Source of the DNA: Abiotrophia defectiva ATCC 49176
GTDB lineage: Bacteria; Bacillota; Bacilli; Lactobacillales; Aerococcaceae
Length of the DNA stretch: 64,000 nt
Direction: 5' to 3'
Assembly: GCF_000160075.2 (NCBI RefSeq)
Contig: NZ_KI535340.1
Location: 62,001 to 126,000, forward strand
This document shows positions 54,661 to 63,105 of the stretch, piece by piece (position 1 is the stretch's first letter; each line of letters begins with the position of its first letter). Under the pieces are notes generated by a model, which was not told where the DNA came from, did no database searches, and was given only the letters and a program-made list of their open reading frames with translations. The translations under genes were made by a program, and so were the position numbers.

Positions 54661-55017
54661 TTAATCAATTTTTACGCCTTGTACGTGAACATTGACATAG
54701 CTGACTTCGAAGCCCAGCAATTGTTCAACACTGTATTTCACGGCTTGTTGAATGTTTTGGCAGATAACTGAGATCTTAGTCCCGTAAGACACTAAGATGT
54801 AGACATCTACTAGAACGTCATCCCCATGTTGGGTGATAACAACCCCTTTGGAGTAGTTCTCCTGTCCTAGAATCTCAATTAAGTTATCACGGAAGAAGTT
54901 CTTACTTACCATTCCGACCACACCGTAGTTATCTGTTACGGCAGTGCCGACAACTGTTGAAATCACATCTTGGGTTAGGGACACTTGTCCATTGGGTGTT
55001 TGGATTTTGATTGTCAT
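54661..55017 (-). CDS. yloU: Asp23/Gls24-family envelope protein YloU
   Basis: 118 residues of the Asp23 family: TQDVISTVVGTAVTDNYGVVGM and a C-terminal GFEVSYVNVHVQGVKID. Members are abundant small proteins linked to envelope stress and fatty-acid kinase operons. GAGGAGG lies just upstream. Cotranscribed with fakA. Confidence 0.95.
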   Translation of the reverse strand: MTIKIQTPNGQVSLTQDVISTVVGTAVTDNYGVVGMVSKNFFRDNLIEILGQENYSKGVVITQHGDDVLVDVYILVSYGTKISVICQNIQQAVKYSVEQLLGFEVSYVNVHVQGVKID

Positions 55018-55051
55018 GCGATTTCCTCCTCACATCTAATATATCATATCT

Positions 55052-55079
55052 ATTTTAGCATAAAATGCTTGATTGTGCA
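55052..55079 (-). promoter_or_regulatory. Promoter of yloU-fakA
   Basis: Minus-strand TGCACA, 16-base spacer, TAAAAT with an extended -10 TGC. Confidence 0.6.
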
Positions 55080-55162
55080 CTCATTAAGATAAAGACCATT
55101 CCAAACTGGGGGACTGTCTTCTATACTTGTCTAGACAGAGGAGGTCTTACTCAAAAAAAAGC

Positions 55163-55181
55163 CCCAATCCAAGGGACTGGG
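55163..55181 (-). terminator. Terminator after rpmB
   Basis: CCCAGTCC, loop CTT, GGATTGGG (one G-T pair) followed by GCTTTTTTTT on the minus strand. Confidence 0.85.
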
Positions 55182-55191
55182 ATCATCGCTA

Positions 55192-55380
55192 TTAAACGCG
55201 TTCTACTTTACCTGATTTTAAAGCACGAGCAGAAACCCAAACTTTCTTAGGTTCGCCATCTACTAAGATGCGTACTTTTTGTAAGTTAGCGCCGAAACGA
55301 CGTTTTGTTTTGTTCATCGCTTTTGAACGAGTGTTACCTGAACGAGCTTTACGCCCAGTGAAATAACATTCTTTAGCCAT
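55192..55380 (-). CDS. rpmB: 50S ribosomal protein L28
   Basis: 62 residues from ATG 55380 ([19 protein letters not shown]), the usual L28 size; a longer frame upstream begins inside the promoter. AAGGAGGAAAC stands before the ATG. It has [15 protein letters not shown] and ends KSGKVERV. The zinc-type cysteine pairs of some L28 forms are absent (only one Cys). Confidence 0.98.
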   Translation of the reverse strand: MAKECYFTGRKARSGNTRSKAMNKTKRRFGANLQKVRILVDGEPKKVWVSARALKSGKVERV

Positions 55381-55438
55381 TCTTGTTTCCTCCTTTTCGC
55401 TGCAGGAGCTTAATGTCTCTGCTTTATCATACTGAACT

Positions 55439-55467
55439 AATTTATCATATTTTCCCTCATTTGACAA
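55439..55467 (-). promoter_or_regulatory. Promoter of rpmB
   Basis: Minus-strand TTGTCA, 17-base spacer, TAAATT. Confidence 0.6.
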
Positions 55468-55493
55468 GTATTTGAGGGGGATTTTTTCGGTTT

Positions 55494-56168
55494 TTAGACT
55501 TGGTTGACCCAGAAAATCATGACTAGACCCGACTCAAAGGCAATTTCCACAGGCTCCTGACTGGCTTTATATTCGTTGCTAATCAGGGATTGGGGACTAG
55601 CATAATCAGTTGCCGGCAAGGTGTACTTGGCGCCTTGAATAGTCAGGCCTTGCACTGGTGTCAAGCTAATGACTGATAGATAGAGACAGGGCTCATAGGC
55701 CAAAACATGCTGCCCCGGCTCTAAGAAACGTACCTTGTGGTGAGCCTCCAGCAAGGTCAGACGAGACAAACCTGCTTGGAAGCGTGGCTGATGGGCCAGC
55801 CAGATATTAGCCAAGAAATGGTCCAGTCGCCCACCCCTTTCGCCTAGAAAACCAAGCGCTACATAATCAGCCTCCGGCCAGCGGTTCATGGCCAGGTCTA
55901 AGGCCAAATGACCATCGGTATCGTCCTTCTCGCTAGGAAAGGCTTGAAATTCCTGACTGTGCGCCTCAATGACTTGACGCTCTTCTTCTGACACCGAATC
56001 AAAGTCGCCCAAAGCCACATCTAGCACATAACCTGCTTTGACTAATCTTAAAGCTCCACGATCAGCCCCTACAAAATAGACTTGGTCATAGGCTTGGATT
56101 AAATTCTCAATCTGATCAAGGGCTGGATTAGGTCCACCCCCACAGACAATGACACATGCTGTTGCCAC
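55494..56168 (-). CDS. thiN: Thiamine pyrophosphokinase
   Basis: 224 residues. GADRGAL (about 35), [11 protein letters not shown] (about 53) and [11 protein letters not shown] (about 81) mark the catalytic domain, followed by a beta-rich thiamine-binding domain. Converts thiamine to thiamine diphosphate with ATP. Follows rpe by 28 bases. No thiamine riboswitch is seen upstream of rsgA-rpe-thiN. Confidence 0.95.
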   Translation of the reverse strand: MATACVIVCGGGPNPALDQIENLIQAYDQVYFVGADRGALRLVKAGYVLDVALGDFDSVSEEERQVIEAHSQEFQAFPSEKDDTDGHLALDLAMNRWPEADYVALGFLGERGGRLDHFLANIWLAHQPRFQAGLSRLTLLEAHHKVRFLEPGQHVLAYEPCLYLSVISLTPVQGLTIQGAKYTLPATDYASPQSLISNEYKASQEPVEIAFESGLVMIFWVNQV

Positions 56169-56196
56169 TTAGACTGCCCCCTACTTCCTATTCTAC

Positions 56197-56844
56197 CTAA
56201 GCTAAGTCTTTGAGCGTCTGAATCGCTTGGACTGGATCTGAATGCCCGAAGACGTAAGAACCTGCTACTAGGATATCTGCGCCCGCCGCTAGACAGTCAG
56301 CAGCCGTCTTGTCATTCACCCCACCGTCAACTTCAATTAGATAACTATAGCCTTGTTTTTGACGCAAATCAGCCAATTGGCGGACTTTGTCCAAGGTTGC
56401 GGGAATAAAGGCCTGGCCACCAAAACCTGGGTTAACTGTCATAACCAAGACCTGATCAACTTGACCCAGAACTGCTTCAATGGCCGCAACTGACGTGCCT
56501 GGATTAATGACAACGCCCGCCTTGGCACCTGCTGCCTTAATTAATTGAAGGGCTCGGTGGATATGAGGTGTCGCCTCCACATGAACAGTCACCACATCAG
56601 CGCCCGCCTTGACCACTTGGTCCACATAGCGTTCAGGATTGGTCACCATCATGTGAACATCAAAGACTAGCTTAGATTGAGCGCGCAAGCCTTGATAGAG
56701 CATAGGCCCAAAGGAAATGTTGGGTACAAAATCCCCATCCATAATATCAATGTGTAGGTAGTCAGCCCCAGCCTCTTCAACCATTCGAATAGATTGGGCT
56801 AGGTTATTAAAATCGGCACTCAACATGGAAGGTGCAATATACAT
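56197..56844 (-). CDS. rpe: Ribulose-phosphate 3-epimerase
   Basis: 215 residues, TIM barrel. HIDIMDGDFVPNISFGP (about 32-48), HMMVTNPE and MTVNPGFGGQAF are the family motifs and supply the metal-binding His and Asp. Interconverts ribulose 5-phosphate and xylulose 5-phosphate. It is 12 bases after rsgA. Confidence 0.97.
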   Translation of the reverse strand: MYIAPSMLSADFNNLAQSIRMVEEAGADYLHIDIMDGDFVPNISFGPMLYQGLRAQSKLVFDVHMMVTNPERYVDQVVKAGADVVTVHVEATPHIHRALQLIKAAGAKAGVVINPGTSVAAIEAVLGQVDQVLVMTVNPGFGGQAFIPATLDKVRQLADLRQKQGYSYLIEVDGGVNDKTAADCLAAGADILVAGSYVFGHSDPVQAIQTLKDLA

Positions 56845-56856
56845 ATAGTTTCCTCC

Positions 56857-57810
56857 TTAACGGCGTTTTTTAAGATGATATTGGGGTTTGCGCTGATCAA
56901 TTTTTTGGACTAATTGACAATAGGACTGATAGCGACTAGCAGCCAAACTTCCCGCTTCTAGCGCTTGCTTAACCGCACAACCTGGTTCTTCCAAATGAAG
57001 ACAGGAACGGAAGCGGCATTCTTGACTGAGTTCTTGAATTTCCGGGAAGAGTTGGGTCACTTGCTCCTTCTCAATCTGCTCGAAATCTAGGGCAGAAAAT
57101 CCTGGCGTGTCAGCAATCAAAGCCTGATTCAAGGGATAGAGGTTCACTTCCCGTGTGGTATGGCGCCCACGCCCCAGATAGTGGCTAATTTCGCCGGTTT
57201 CAATGTCAGCTTGAGGTAGTAGCTGGTTAAGTAAGGTGGACTTACCGACCCCAGACTGGCCCATGACCACGTAGAGTCCTTGGTGCAAGAGTTGACTAAG
57301 ATTAGCAAGCGCATCCGATGCAGGATCCATGACAGTTACTGTATAACCAGCCGCCTCATAAAGAGCTTGTATCTGGGCGACACGGTCTTGGGCTTGTTTC
57401 TCCCCTTCTTGTGCTAGCAGGAGGTCGTATTTGGTCAGAACCAAATGGGGTTCAATGCCATGGGAGGTCACAGAGGCCAAAAATTGGTCGACTAGGGAGT
57501 AGGAGAAGTCCGGCTCCACCAGCGACATGACCACGAGCGCATCATCCACATTGACCACACTTGGTCTAACGAATTGATTACGACGAGGCAGGACCTCAAT
57601 CAAGCGTCCTAAGGCTTGGTCGGCCTTGGGGTCTAAGCCCTCCTCCCATTCAAAGGTAACATGGTCTCCCACCAAAGGCTTGAGCTGTTGGTGGCGAAAA
57701 TTTCCCCTGGGCTTGGTCACATAGGTTTGGCCCTCAGACCGCACTGAATAAAAGCCACTAAGAGATTGGGAAATAATGCCTTCTTTGATGATTACTTTGT
57801 CTTCTGCCAT
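56857..57810 (-). CDS. rsgA: Ribosome small subunit-dependent GTPase RsgA
   Basis: 317 residues from ATG 57810 (MAEDKVIIKEG), with GAGGGTGA upstream; an earlier in-frame start at 57849 is less likely. An OB domain precedes a circularly permuted GTPase: TKYDLL (G4) comes before GQSGVGKSTLLN (G1) and DTPGFSALD (G3). The zinc site CRFRSCLHLEEPGC follows. Helps mature the 30S subunit. First gene after the prkC terminator. Confidence 0.97.
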   Translation of the reverse strand: MAEDKVIIKEGIISQSLSGFYSVRSEGQTYVTKPRGNFRHQQLKPLVGDHVTFEWEEGLDPKADQALGRLIEVLPRRNQFVRPSVVNVDDALVVMSLVEPDFSYSLVDQFLASVTSHGIEPHLVLTKYDLLLAQEGEKQAQDRVAQIQALYEAAGYTVTVMDPASDALANLSQLLHQGLYVVMGQSGVGKSTLLNQLLPQADIETGEISHYLGRGRHTTREVNLYPLNQALIADTPGFSALDFEQIEKEQVTQLFPEIQELSQECRFRSCLHLEEPGCAVKQALEAGSLAASRYQSYCQLVQKIDQRKPQYHLKKRR

Positions 57811-57839
57811 ACTGTCACCCTCTGCTTTATACTGACTTA

Positions 57840-57868
57840 ATGGTACCATATTTTAAGCGCCTTGTCAG
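57840..57868 (-). promoter_or_regulatory. Candidate promoter of rsgA-rpe-thiN
   Basis: Minus-strand CTGACA, 17-base spacer, TACCAT, directly upstream of rsgA. Confidence 0.4.
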
Positions 57869-57921
57869 TTCTGGCTGACAGGACAGCCTAGACTAATCAG
57901 GACTCATATTTTCCCATCAAA

Positions 57922-57947
57922 AAGAGGCTAGAAGTTTCTAGCCTCTT
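57922..57947 (-). terminator. Terminator after prkC
   Basis: AAGAGGCTAGAA, loop of 2, TTCTAGCCTCTT: a perfect 12-base stem followed by TTTTGAT on the minus strand. Confidence 0.9.
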
Positions 57948-57951
57948 AGGG

Positions 57952-59931
57952 TTAATTATCATTTGGATAGACTTCATTACTTTCAGCAATGACTTCGCCA
58001 TCCCGCATGACGCGGTATTGACCAACGCCGCCTTCCATAATATAGAGCAGAATCTCGATACTACGTGATTCTGAAATCTCAAATTCTTGGGCCAGCGTAT
58101 TAATATTGTTGCGGCTATCGCCAATGAAGACCTGAATCTTATTCGGCAATGGGTTACGTTGGTTGACGTCCGTGCTAGCATATTTTGGCACGTACTCAAT
58201 ATTTACCCGTTGAACGGCCGTCAGGATCTTCTCTTCCTTGCGCCCTTTAGAAACGGTAACCTTGATGGTATCGCCTTGACTTAAAGCCACGCCATATTTA
58301 GGACTTTGGCTGATGACACGCCCTTTTGGAATGTCATTATCGTAGTCTTCTCTGACGTCAACAGTCAATCCGTTAGCTTCCGCGAAGTTTTGCACCATTT
58401 CCAGTGGTAGGTTATTGAAGTCCTGCATGGTGGTGGAGTCTGCCACCTTCCCTACAGTAAAGACTAGGGAAGTAGTGCTTGGCACCACCTTGGAACCTGG
58501 TTCCACGCTTTGGGCTAAAATCTTCCCATTATTCTCTGGCGTCGAAGCAAAGTCACGACGCTCTACGATAAAGTTAGCCGCGGTCAATTGGGAGCGAACC
58601 GATTCATAGTCTTGACCGACATAGTTGCCGATTTCAACTTGTTCTTTCCCGTTACTGATTTCTAAGTCGACTGTTGAAGCCTTACGAATCCGAGCGCCAG
58701 AGCCTGGTGTTGATTTAATCACCTGACCCTGAGGAATACTGTCACTCCAAGTCTGCTTAATGGCCCCCACTTGTAGATTGGCTGCTTGAATTTTCTGTAC
58801 CGCCTCATCCTTGCTGAGTTTGGCCACTTCTGGCACAGAAGTGTACTCGGTCAAGCGCGTATAGGCGATATAGACCCCGCCACAAATGACTAAGAGACTG
58901 ATGATGGCCAAGAGCCAGGCCGCAATCCGACGTTTACGTCGTGGCTTGTCCAAGGGCGCTACCTCGTCAATGCGTTGATAGGCATCATAATCGATGGGTT
59001 CTGGCGCTTCAATTGGAGACGCAACCGGTGTTTTGACTGGCTTAATAGGTTTCATTTGAACTCGCGCCTGACCACTGGCATTAGGGACAAAGACCGGCTC
59101 ATTCATACGACTCGCATTGAGTGCCGTCGACAAGTCCGCTAACATGCTGTGAACAGAATCGTAGCGATTAGCTGGGTCCTTGGCAGTAGCCTTGAGGACC
59201 ACGTTTTCCAAGCTTTGCGGTACATAGTCCATTTTGTCCCGGATACGTGGAAATTCTTCCTGGAAGTGCTTGAGGGCCACGGAGACAGCTGATTCACCAT
59301 CAAATGGCACAGAGCCAGTAATCAATTCATAGAGGACGACCCCTAGGGCATAGATATCTGACTTAACGGTGGCATTGCTACCACGCGCTTGCTCAGGTGA
59401 CAGGTAATGAACCGAACCCAAGAGGGTATTAGTCTGCGTGATGGAAGTATCCGACAGAGCAATGGCAATCCCAAAGTCGGTAATCTTAATAGCACCTGTC
59501 TTGGTAATCAAAATATTCTGAGGCTTAATATCCCGGTGAATAATTTGGTTCTTATGAGCCACTTCAATAGCCGAGAGGATCTGACTCATAATCAGTACCA
59601 CTAGCTCTAAGGATAGGGGCGCATTTTGACGAATATAAGTCTTGAGATCTGTCCCATCCACATACTCCATGACGATGTATTGCTGGTCTTCTTTCTCCTC
59701 GACATCATAGATTTCGACGATGTTGCGGTGCAGCAATTGGCTAGCCGACATAGCTTCACGTTGGAAGCGACGGATGGCATCCTGGTTGTCTTGGAAGTCA
59801 AAACGCAGGACTTTAACGGCTACTTGTCTTTCTAAGATTAAGTCTTGGGCTAGGAAAACATTGGCCATCCCGCCCTGACCGATAAAGTCTGTCAGCAGGT
59901 ATCTGCCTGATAATTTATCGCCTATTTCCAT
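57952..59931 (-). CDS. prkC: Serine/threonine protein kinase PrkC/StkP with PASTA repeats
   Basis: 659 residues. The kinase domain (about 10-270) has GQGGMANVFLA, VAVKVLR, HRDIKPQN and DFGIA, all catalytic residues intact. One membrane segment lies at about 337-357. Three extracellular PASTA repeats follow (about 365-570), then a further C-terminal domain of about 90 residues. Senses cell-wall fragments or lipid II and controls division and envelope synthesis. It overlaps prpC by 10 bases, the usual phosphatase-kinase pair. Confidence 0.97.
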   Translation of the reverse strand: MEIGDKLSGRYLLTDFIGQGGMANVFLAQDLILERQVAVKVLRFDFQDNQDAIRRFQREAMSASQLLHRNIVEIYDVEEKEDQQYIVMEYVDGTDLKTYIRQNAPLSLELVVLIMSQILSAIEVAHKNQIIHRDIKPQNILITKTGAIKITDFGIAIALSDTSITQTNTLLGSVHYLSPEQARGSNATVKSDIYALGVVLYELITGSVPFDGESAVSVALKHFQEEFPRIRDKMDYVPQSLENVVLKATAKDPANRYDSVHSMLADLSTALNASRMNEPVFVPNASGQARVQMKPIKPVKTPVASPIEAPEPIDYDAYQRIDEVAPLDKPRRKRRIAAWLLAIISLLVICGGVYIAYTRLTEYTSVPEVAKLSKDEAVQKIQAANLQVGAIKQTWSDSIPQGQVIKSTPGSGARIRKASTVDLEISNGKEQVEIGNYVGQDYESVRSQLTAANFIVERRDFASTPENNGKILAQSVEPGSKVVPSTTSLVFTVGKVADSTTMQDFNNLPLEMVQNFAEANGLTVDVREDYDNDIPKGRVISQSPKYGVALSQGDTIKVTVSKGRKEEKILTAVQRVNIEYVPKYASTDVNQRNPLPNKIQVFIGDSRNNINTLAQEFEISESRSIEILLYIMEGGVGQYRVMRDGEVIAESNEVYPNDN

Positions 59932-60689
59932 TCAGATACCTCCTCTAAGTTTTCAGTGCTTAAGTCTGAAGCAATAATAACGGAAATGTTATCCATGCCT
60001 CCAGCTTCGTTAGCTGCTGCAATTAATTGTTGGGCAAAATTAGCCTCTTGGCGCGATGATCGGAAGAGCTCTTCCAAGGCCTCAGGCGTCACCATATTAG
60101 TCAAACCATCTGAGCAAAGGAGCAACATCTCAGCCTCCTGGCTTGGAACGGTCTGAATGGCTACCTCAAGTGGATGCGTCAAACCAATGGATTGGGTGAC
60201 GGCATTGCGATGAGGATGAAGATAAGATTCTTCCAAGGTAATTTCCCCAGCACGAATCAATTCATTAACCAAGGAATGATCCTCCGTATATTGCTGGAGC
60301 TTGCCTTCTTTATAGATATAAGCGCGGCTATCCCCTACATGGCCTAAATAAATAGTGCCATCGACAATTAAGGCCAAGACAATAGTAGTCCCCATGCCGT
60401 TTAAGTTCTTGTCGGCTTGGGCTTCTTGATAAATTTGCTTGTTGACAAGCTGTAAGGTCCCTTCAATCCAAGCTGCTACCTGATCAGGTGCTAAGGCTTG
60501 GTTCAAATCTTGGAAATATTGTCCAATATATTGCGTCGTGCGTTGGCTGGCTACGTCACCACCCAAATGGCCACCAACCCCATCACAGAGGATGAGCAAG
60601 AGTTGGCCAAAATCATTTAGAAAATAATCCGCGTAATCCTGATTGGTCGTTCGACGCTTACCGATATTGGAGCTTAGTGCAAGTTTCAT
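59922..60689 (-). CDS. prpC: PP2C-type protein phosphatase PrpC/PhpP
   Basis: 255 residues. PP2C metal-binding motifs NQDYAD, LCDGVGGHLGGD, GMGTTIV, HVGDSRAY and LCSDGLTNMV are all present. Removes phosphate from PrkC and its substrates. It lies 42 bases after rsmB; rlmN, which separates the two in Bacillus, is absent. Confidence 0.97.
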   Translation of the reverse strand: MKLALSSNIGKRRTTNQDYADYFLNDFGQLLLILCDGVGGHLGGDVASQRTTQYIGQYFQDLNQALAPDQVAAWIEGTLQLVNKQIYQEAQADKNLNGMGTTIVLALIVDGTIYLGHVGDSRAYIYKEGKLQQYTEDHSLVNELIRAGEITLEESYLHPHRNAVTQSIGLTHPLEVAIQTVPSQEAEMLLLCSDGLTNMVTPEALEELFRSSRQEANFAQQLIAAANEAGGMDNISVIIASDLSTENLEEVSEWK

Positions 60690-60731
60690 GTAGTCACCTC
60701 TGTTTCCTTCATAAGTTGATTTTATCGCAAG

Positions 60732-62105
60732 CTAGGCTGACTTGGTCATACGTGCAATGAAGAAGCCATCGGTCAAGTAGTCTTGTGGCAAGACTTCAAT
60801 CATGCCATCTGCAGTCAGAACTGAGGCCCCTTGGACTTCTTCTGGCCCTATCGGACTGAGTTGGAAGTCAGACTGTCTTGCCAAGAAGGCCTTGACCTGG
60901 TCTTGGTTTTCAGCTTGTGCCAAGGTGCAGGTTGAATAGACTAAGGTTCCGCCTGGTTTGAGTAGACTGGCAACATGGTCTAAGAGCTGACTCTGAAGCA
61001 TGCTAAGTGCTTCAATATCGCTTGCTTGCTTAGTGTATTTAATTTCAGGTTTGCGACGCATGAGGCCGAGACCTGAACATGGTGCATCCAAATAGATTAT
61101 ATCATAGAGTGTCCCACTTGGGGGCATAAAGTCTAAGGCATCTGTAGCATGAAGTGATATAGTCAAGCCCTCTTGCTGGCTTAAACCTAGGCGTTCCATG
61201 TGCCCCGCCACCAAGTCTAGCTTGGCTTGAGAAATATCTAAGGCATCCAAGTGACCGTTTTGCAGTAGAAAGGCCATATGTGTCGCCTTGCCTCCGGGCG
61301 CACTGCAAGCATCCAAGAGTCGTTGGCCTGCTACTGGCCGGCCGATTGGGGCCACCAACATAGAAGATTCATCTTGAATGGTCAAACGCCCTGCTTGAAA
61401 GGCTGGCGACTCTATGATTCGACCATCTAAGCTTTCAATAGCATAGGGCGATAGGTTGCCGGCCTCAACTTGATAGCCGGCTGCCCTTAGCTGGGCCAGG
61501 ATTTGGTCGCGCTCATTAGGATGGGCTTGAATTCTAGCCGTTAGGCGTGGCCGTTGGTTAAGGCTAGCCAGTAAATCAGCCAAGCTTGCCTGATCATACT
61601 GTTTTTGTAAGAGGGCCACAATCCAAGGGGCGACACTGTATTGAATGCTGAGGGCTTCAATTGGATCTGTCACTGAATCCAAGGAGCGCAGTTCCTGACG
61701 ACGGAAATTGCGCAAGACGCCGTTGACTAGACCAGCCAGTCCTGCATGGCCATTAAGCTTGGCGATATTAACCGCTTCGTTAATGGCTGCATGGTCTGGA
61801 ATTCGCTCCAGATAAAGCATCTGATAGGCGGTCATTCTTAAAAGGCTACGAATCCATGGCTCTAACTTCTTGCCTTTGATGAAAGGTTCCAAGTAGAAAT
61901 CCAAGGTCAAACGATGCTGGATGCTACCGTAGACTAAATTAACCAAAAGCCCTTGGTCGACTGGCTTGAGTTCTGACTGGCTCAGCGCCCGATTGAGAAG
62001 GACATTGGAATATTGATCATGCCAGTCAATCTCTACCAAGAGCTGCAAAGCCTGAAAGCGAACATTATGCTTGAGCCGCTTAGCGGCTTGTGGCTTAACT
62101 TTCAT
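60732..62105 (-). CDS. rsmB: 16S rRNA (cytosine-967-C5)-methyltransferase RsmB
   Basis: 457 residues. An N-terminal NusB-like domain (about 15-140) is fused to a SAM-dependent methyltransferase with DACSAPGGKATH. Both active-site cysteines are seen, in DAPCSGLG and YSTCTL. Overlaps the fmt stop by 11 bases. Confidence 0.96.
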   Translation of the reverse strand: MKVKPQAAKRLKHNVRFQALQLLVEIDWHDQYSNVLLNRALSQSELKPVDQGLLVNLVYGSIQHRLTLDFYLEPFIKGKKLEPWIRSLLRMTAYQMLYLERIPDHAAINEAVNIAKLNGHAGLAGLVNGVLRNFRRQELRSLDSVTDPIEALSIQYSVAPWIVALLQKQYDQASLADLLASLNQRPRLTARIQAHPNERDQILAQLRAAGYQVEAGNLSPYAIESLDGRIIESPAFQAGRLTIQDESSMLVAPIGRPVAGQRLLDACSAPGGKATHMAFLLQNGHLDALDISQAKLDLVAGHMERLGLSQQEGLTISLHATDALDFMPPSGTLYDIIYLDAPCSGLGLMRRKPEIKYTKQASDIEALSMLQSQLLDHVASLLKPGGTLVYSTCTLAQAENQDQVKAFLARQSDFQLSPIGPEEVQGASVLTADGMIEVLPQDYLTDGFFIARMTKSA

Positions 62106-63090
62106 GAGCTTCCTCTTCTTCTACTTGAGGCGAAGCGAAAACTTGGCCCGCTAATTGCGCTAAATCATTGCCCTTGAAATAGTCTTCTAGGCTCAGGCGC
62201 TTCTTACCAGACTCCTGCCACTCACGGATGCCATAATAGGAATGATGACCACACTTCACAATCAGGTGTTTACGTTTATAGGCCAGAATGGTACCTGGCT
62301 CTGCAGCCTGATCTTCTGGGCTTGGCTCATAAACCATGGGTGCTCCTGCCCAAACCTTAATCCGTAAGTCACCTAAGACCGTATAAGTCGAAGGGAAAGG
62401 ATTGAAGGCCCGAACATGACAGTCTACCTGGTGAGCAGACTCATGCCAGTTAAGCTGTTCTTGTTCCTTGGTAATTGAAGGCGAAAAGACCACTTGGCTG
62501 ACATCTTGCTCGACAGCTGTAATCTCATTTGCAAAAAGTTTGAATAGGGTATCAAGAAGTAATTCTCGTCCAATAATGGCTAACTTCTCAAAGAGTCCCC
62601 CTACGGTTTCATCTGATTCGATGACACAGGAACGTTGGGCAAGAATATCACCCGCATCCATTTCCTTGGTCATGTAAATAATAGAAATACCGGTCTCATG
62701 ATCGCCCTTCCAGATGGCGTAGTGAATAGGCGCGGCGCCACGATACTTAGGTAGTAGCGAAGCGTGAACATTAATGGCCGTATGGGGTGTTGAGTTAATG
62801 AGACGAGTGGGAATGAACTGGCCATAAGCTGCCGTCACAATAATGTCGGCATCTAAATTTATCAGTTCTTCTAACTCCTCAGAACGGCTAATACGTTCAG
62901 GTTGATAGAGGGGAATATCATGAGCCAAGGCCAATTGTTTAACAGGTGACTGAGTCAAGACCCGTTTACGGCCAACCGGACGGTCAGGCTGGGTCACTAC
63001 CGCAATGACCTGGTAGGAGGCATGCTCGAGTAAGCCTTGGAGAATTTCTGCCGCAAACTGTGGCGTTCCCATAAAGATAATTTTTTTCAT
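62095..63090 (-). CDS. fmt: Methionyl-tRNA formyltransferase
   Basis: 331 residues. FMGTPQFAAEIL at the N-terminus, and the catalytic region HASLLPKYRGAAPIHYAIW (about 112-130) with ETGISI following. Formylates initiator methionyl-tRNA. In Bacillus def (peptide deformylase) lies between priA and fmt; here fmt directly follows priA by 15 bases. Confidence 0.97.
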   Translation of the reverse strand: MKKIIFMGTPQFAAEILQGLLEHASYQVIAVVTQPDRPVGRKRVLTQSPVKQLALAHDIPLYQPERISRSEELEELINLDADIIVTAAYGQFIPTRLINSTPHTAINVHASLLPKYRGAAPIHYAIWKGDHETGISIIYMTKEMDAGDILAQRSCVIESDETVGGLFEKLAIIGRELLLDTLFKLFANEITAVEQDVSQVVFSPSITKEQEQLNWHESAHQVDCHVRAFNPFPSTYTVLGDLRIKVWAGAPMVYEPSPEDQAAEPGTILAYKRKHLIVKCGHHSYYGIREWQESGKKRLSLEDYFKGNDLAQLAGQVFASPQVEEEEAHES

Positions 63091-63105
63091 GTTCGATACA
63101 CCTCG

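Noticed and set aside
55018-55191. Possible tRNA or small RNA gene between rpmB and yloU
   Set aside because: Only a terminator and a promoter are seen; no cloverleaf or other structure.
55381-55467. N-terminal extension of L28 by 29 codons
   Set aside because: The extension overlaps the promoter; ATG 55380 has a strong ribosome-binding site and gives the standard protein.
56169-57951. Thiamine riboswitch for thiN
   Set aside because: No TPP-riboswitch-like conserved core upstream of rsgA-rpe-thiN.
57952-58250. Extra C-terminal domain of PrkC after the PASTA repeats
   Set aside because: Comparable C-terminal domains occur in other Gram-positive PASTA kinases.
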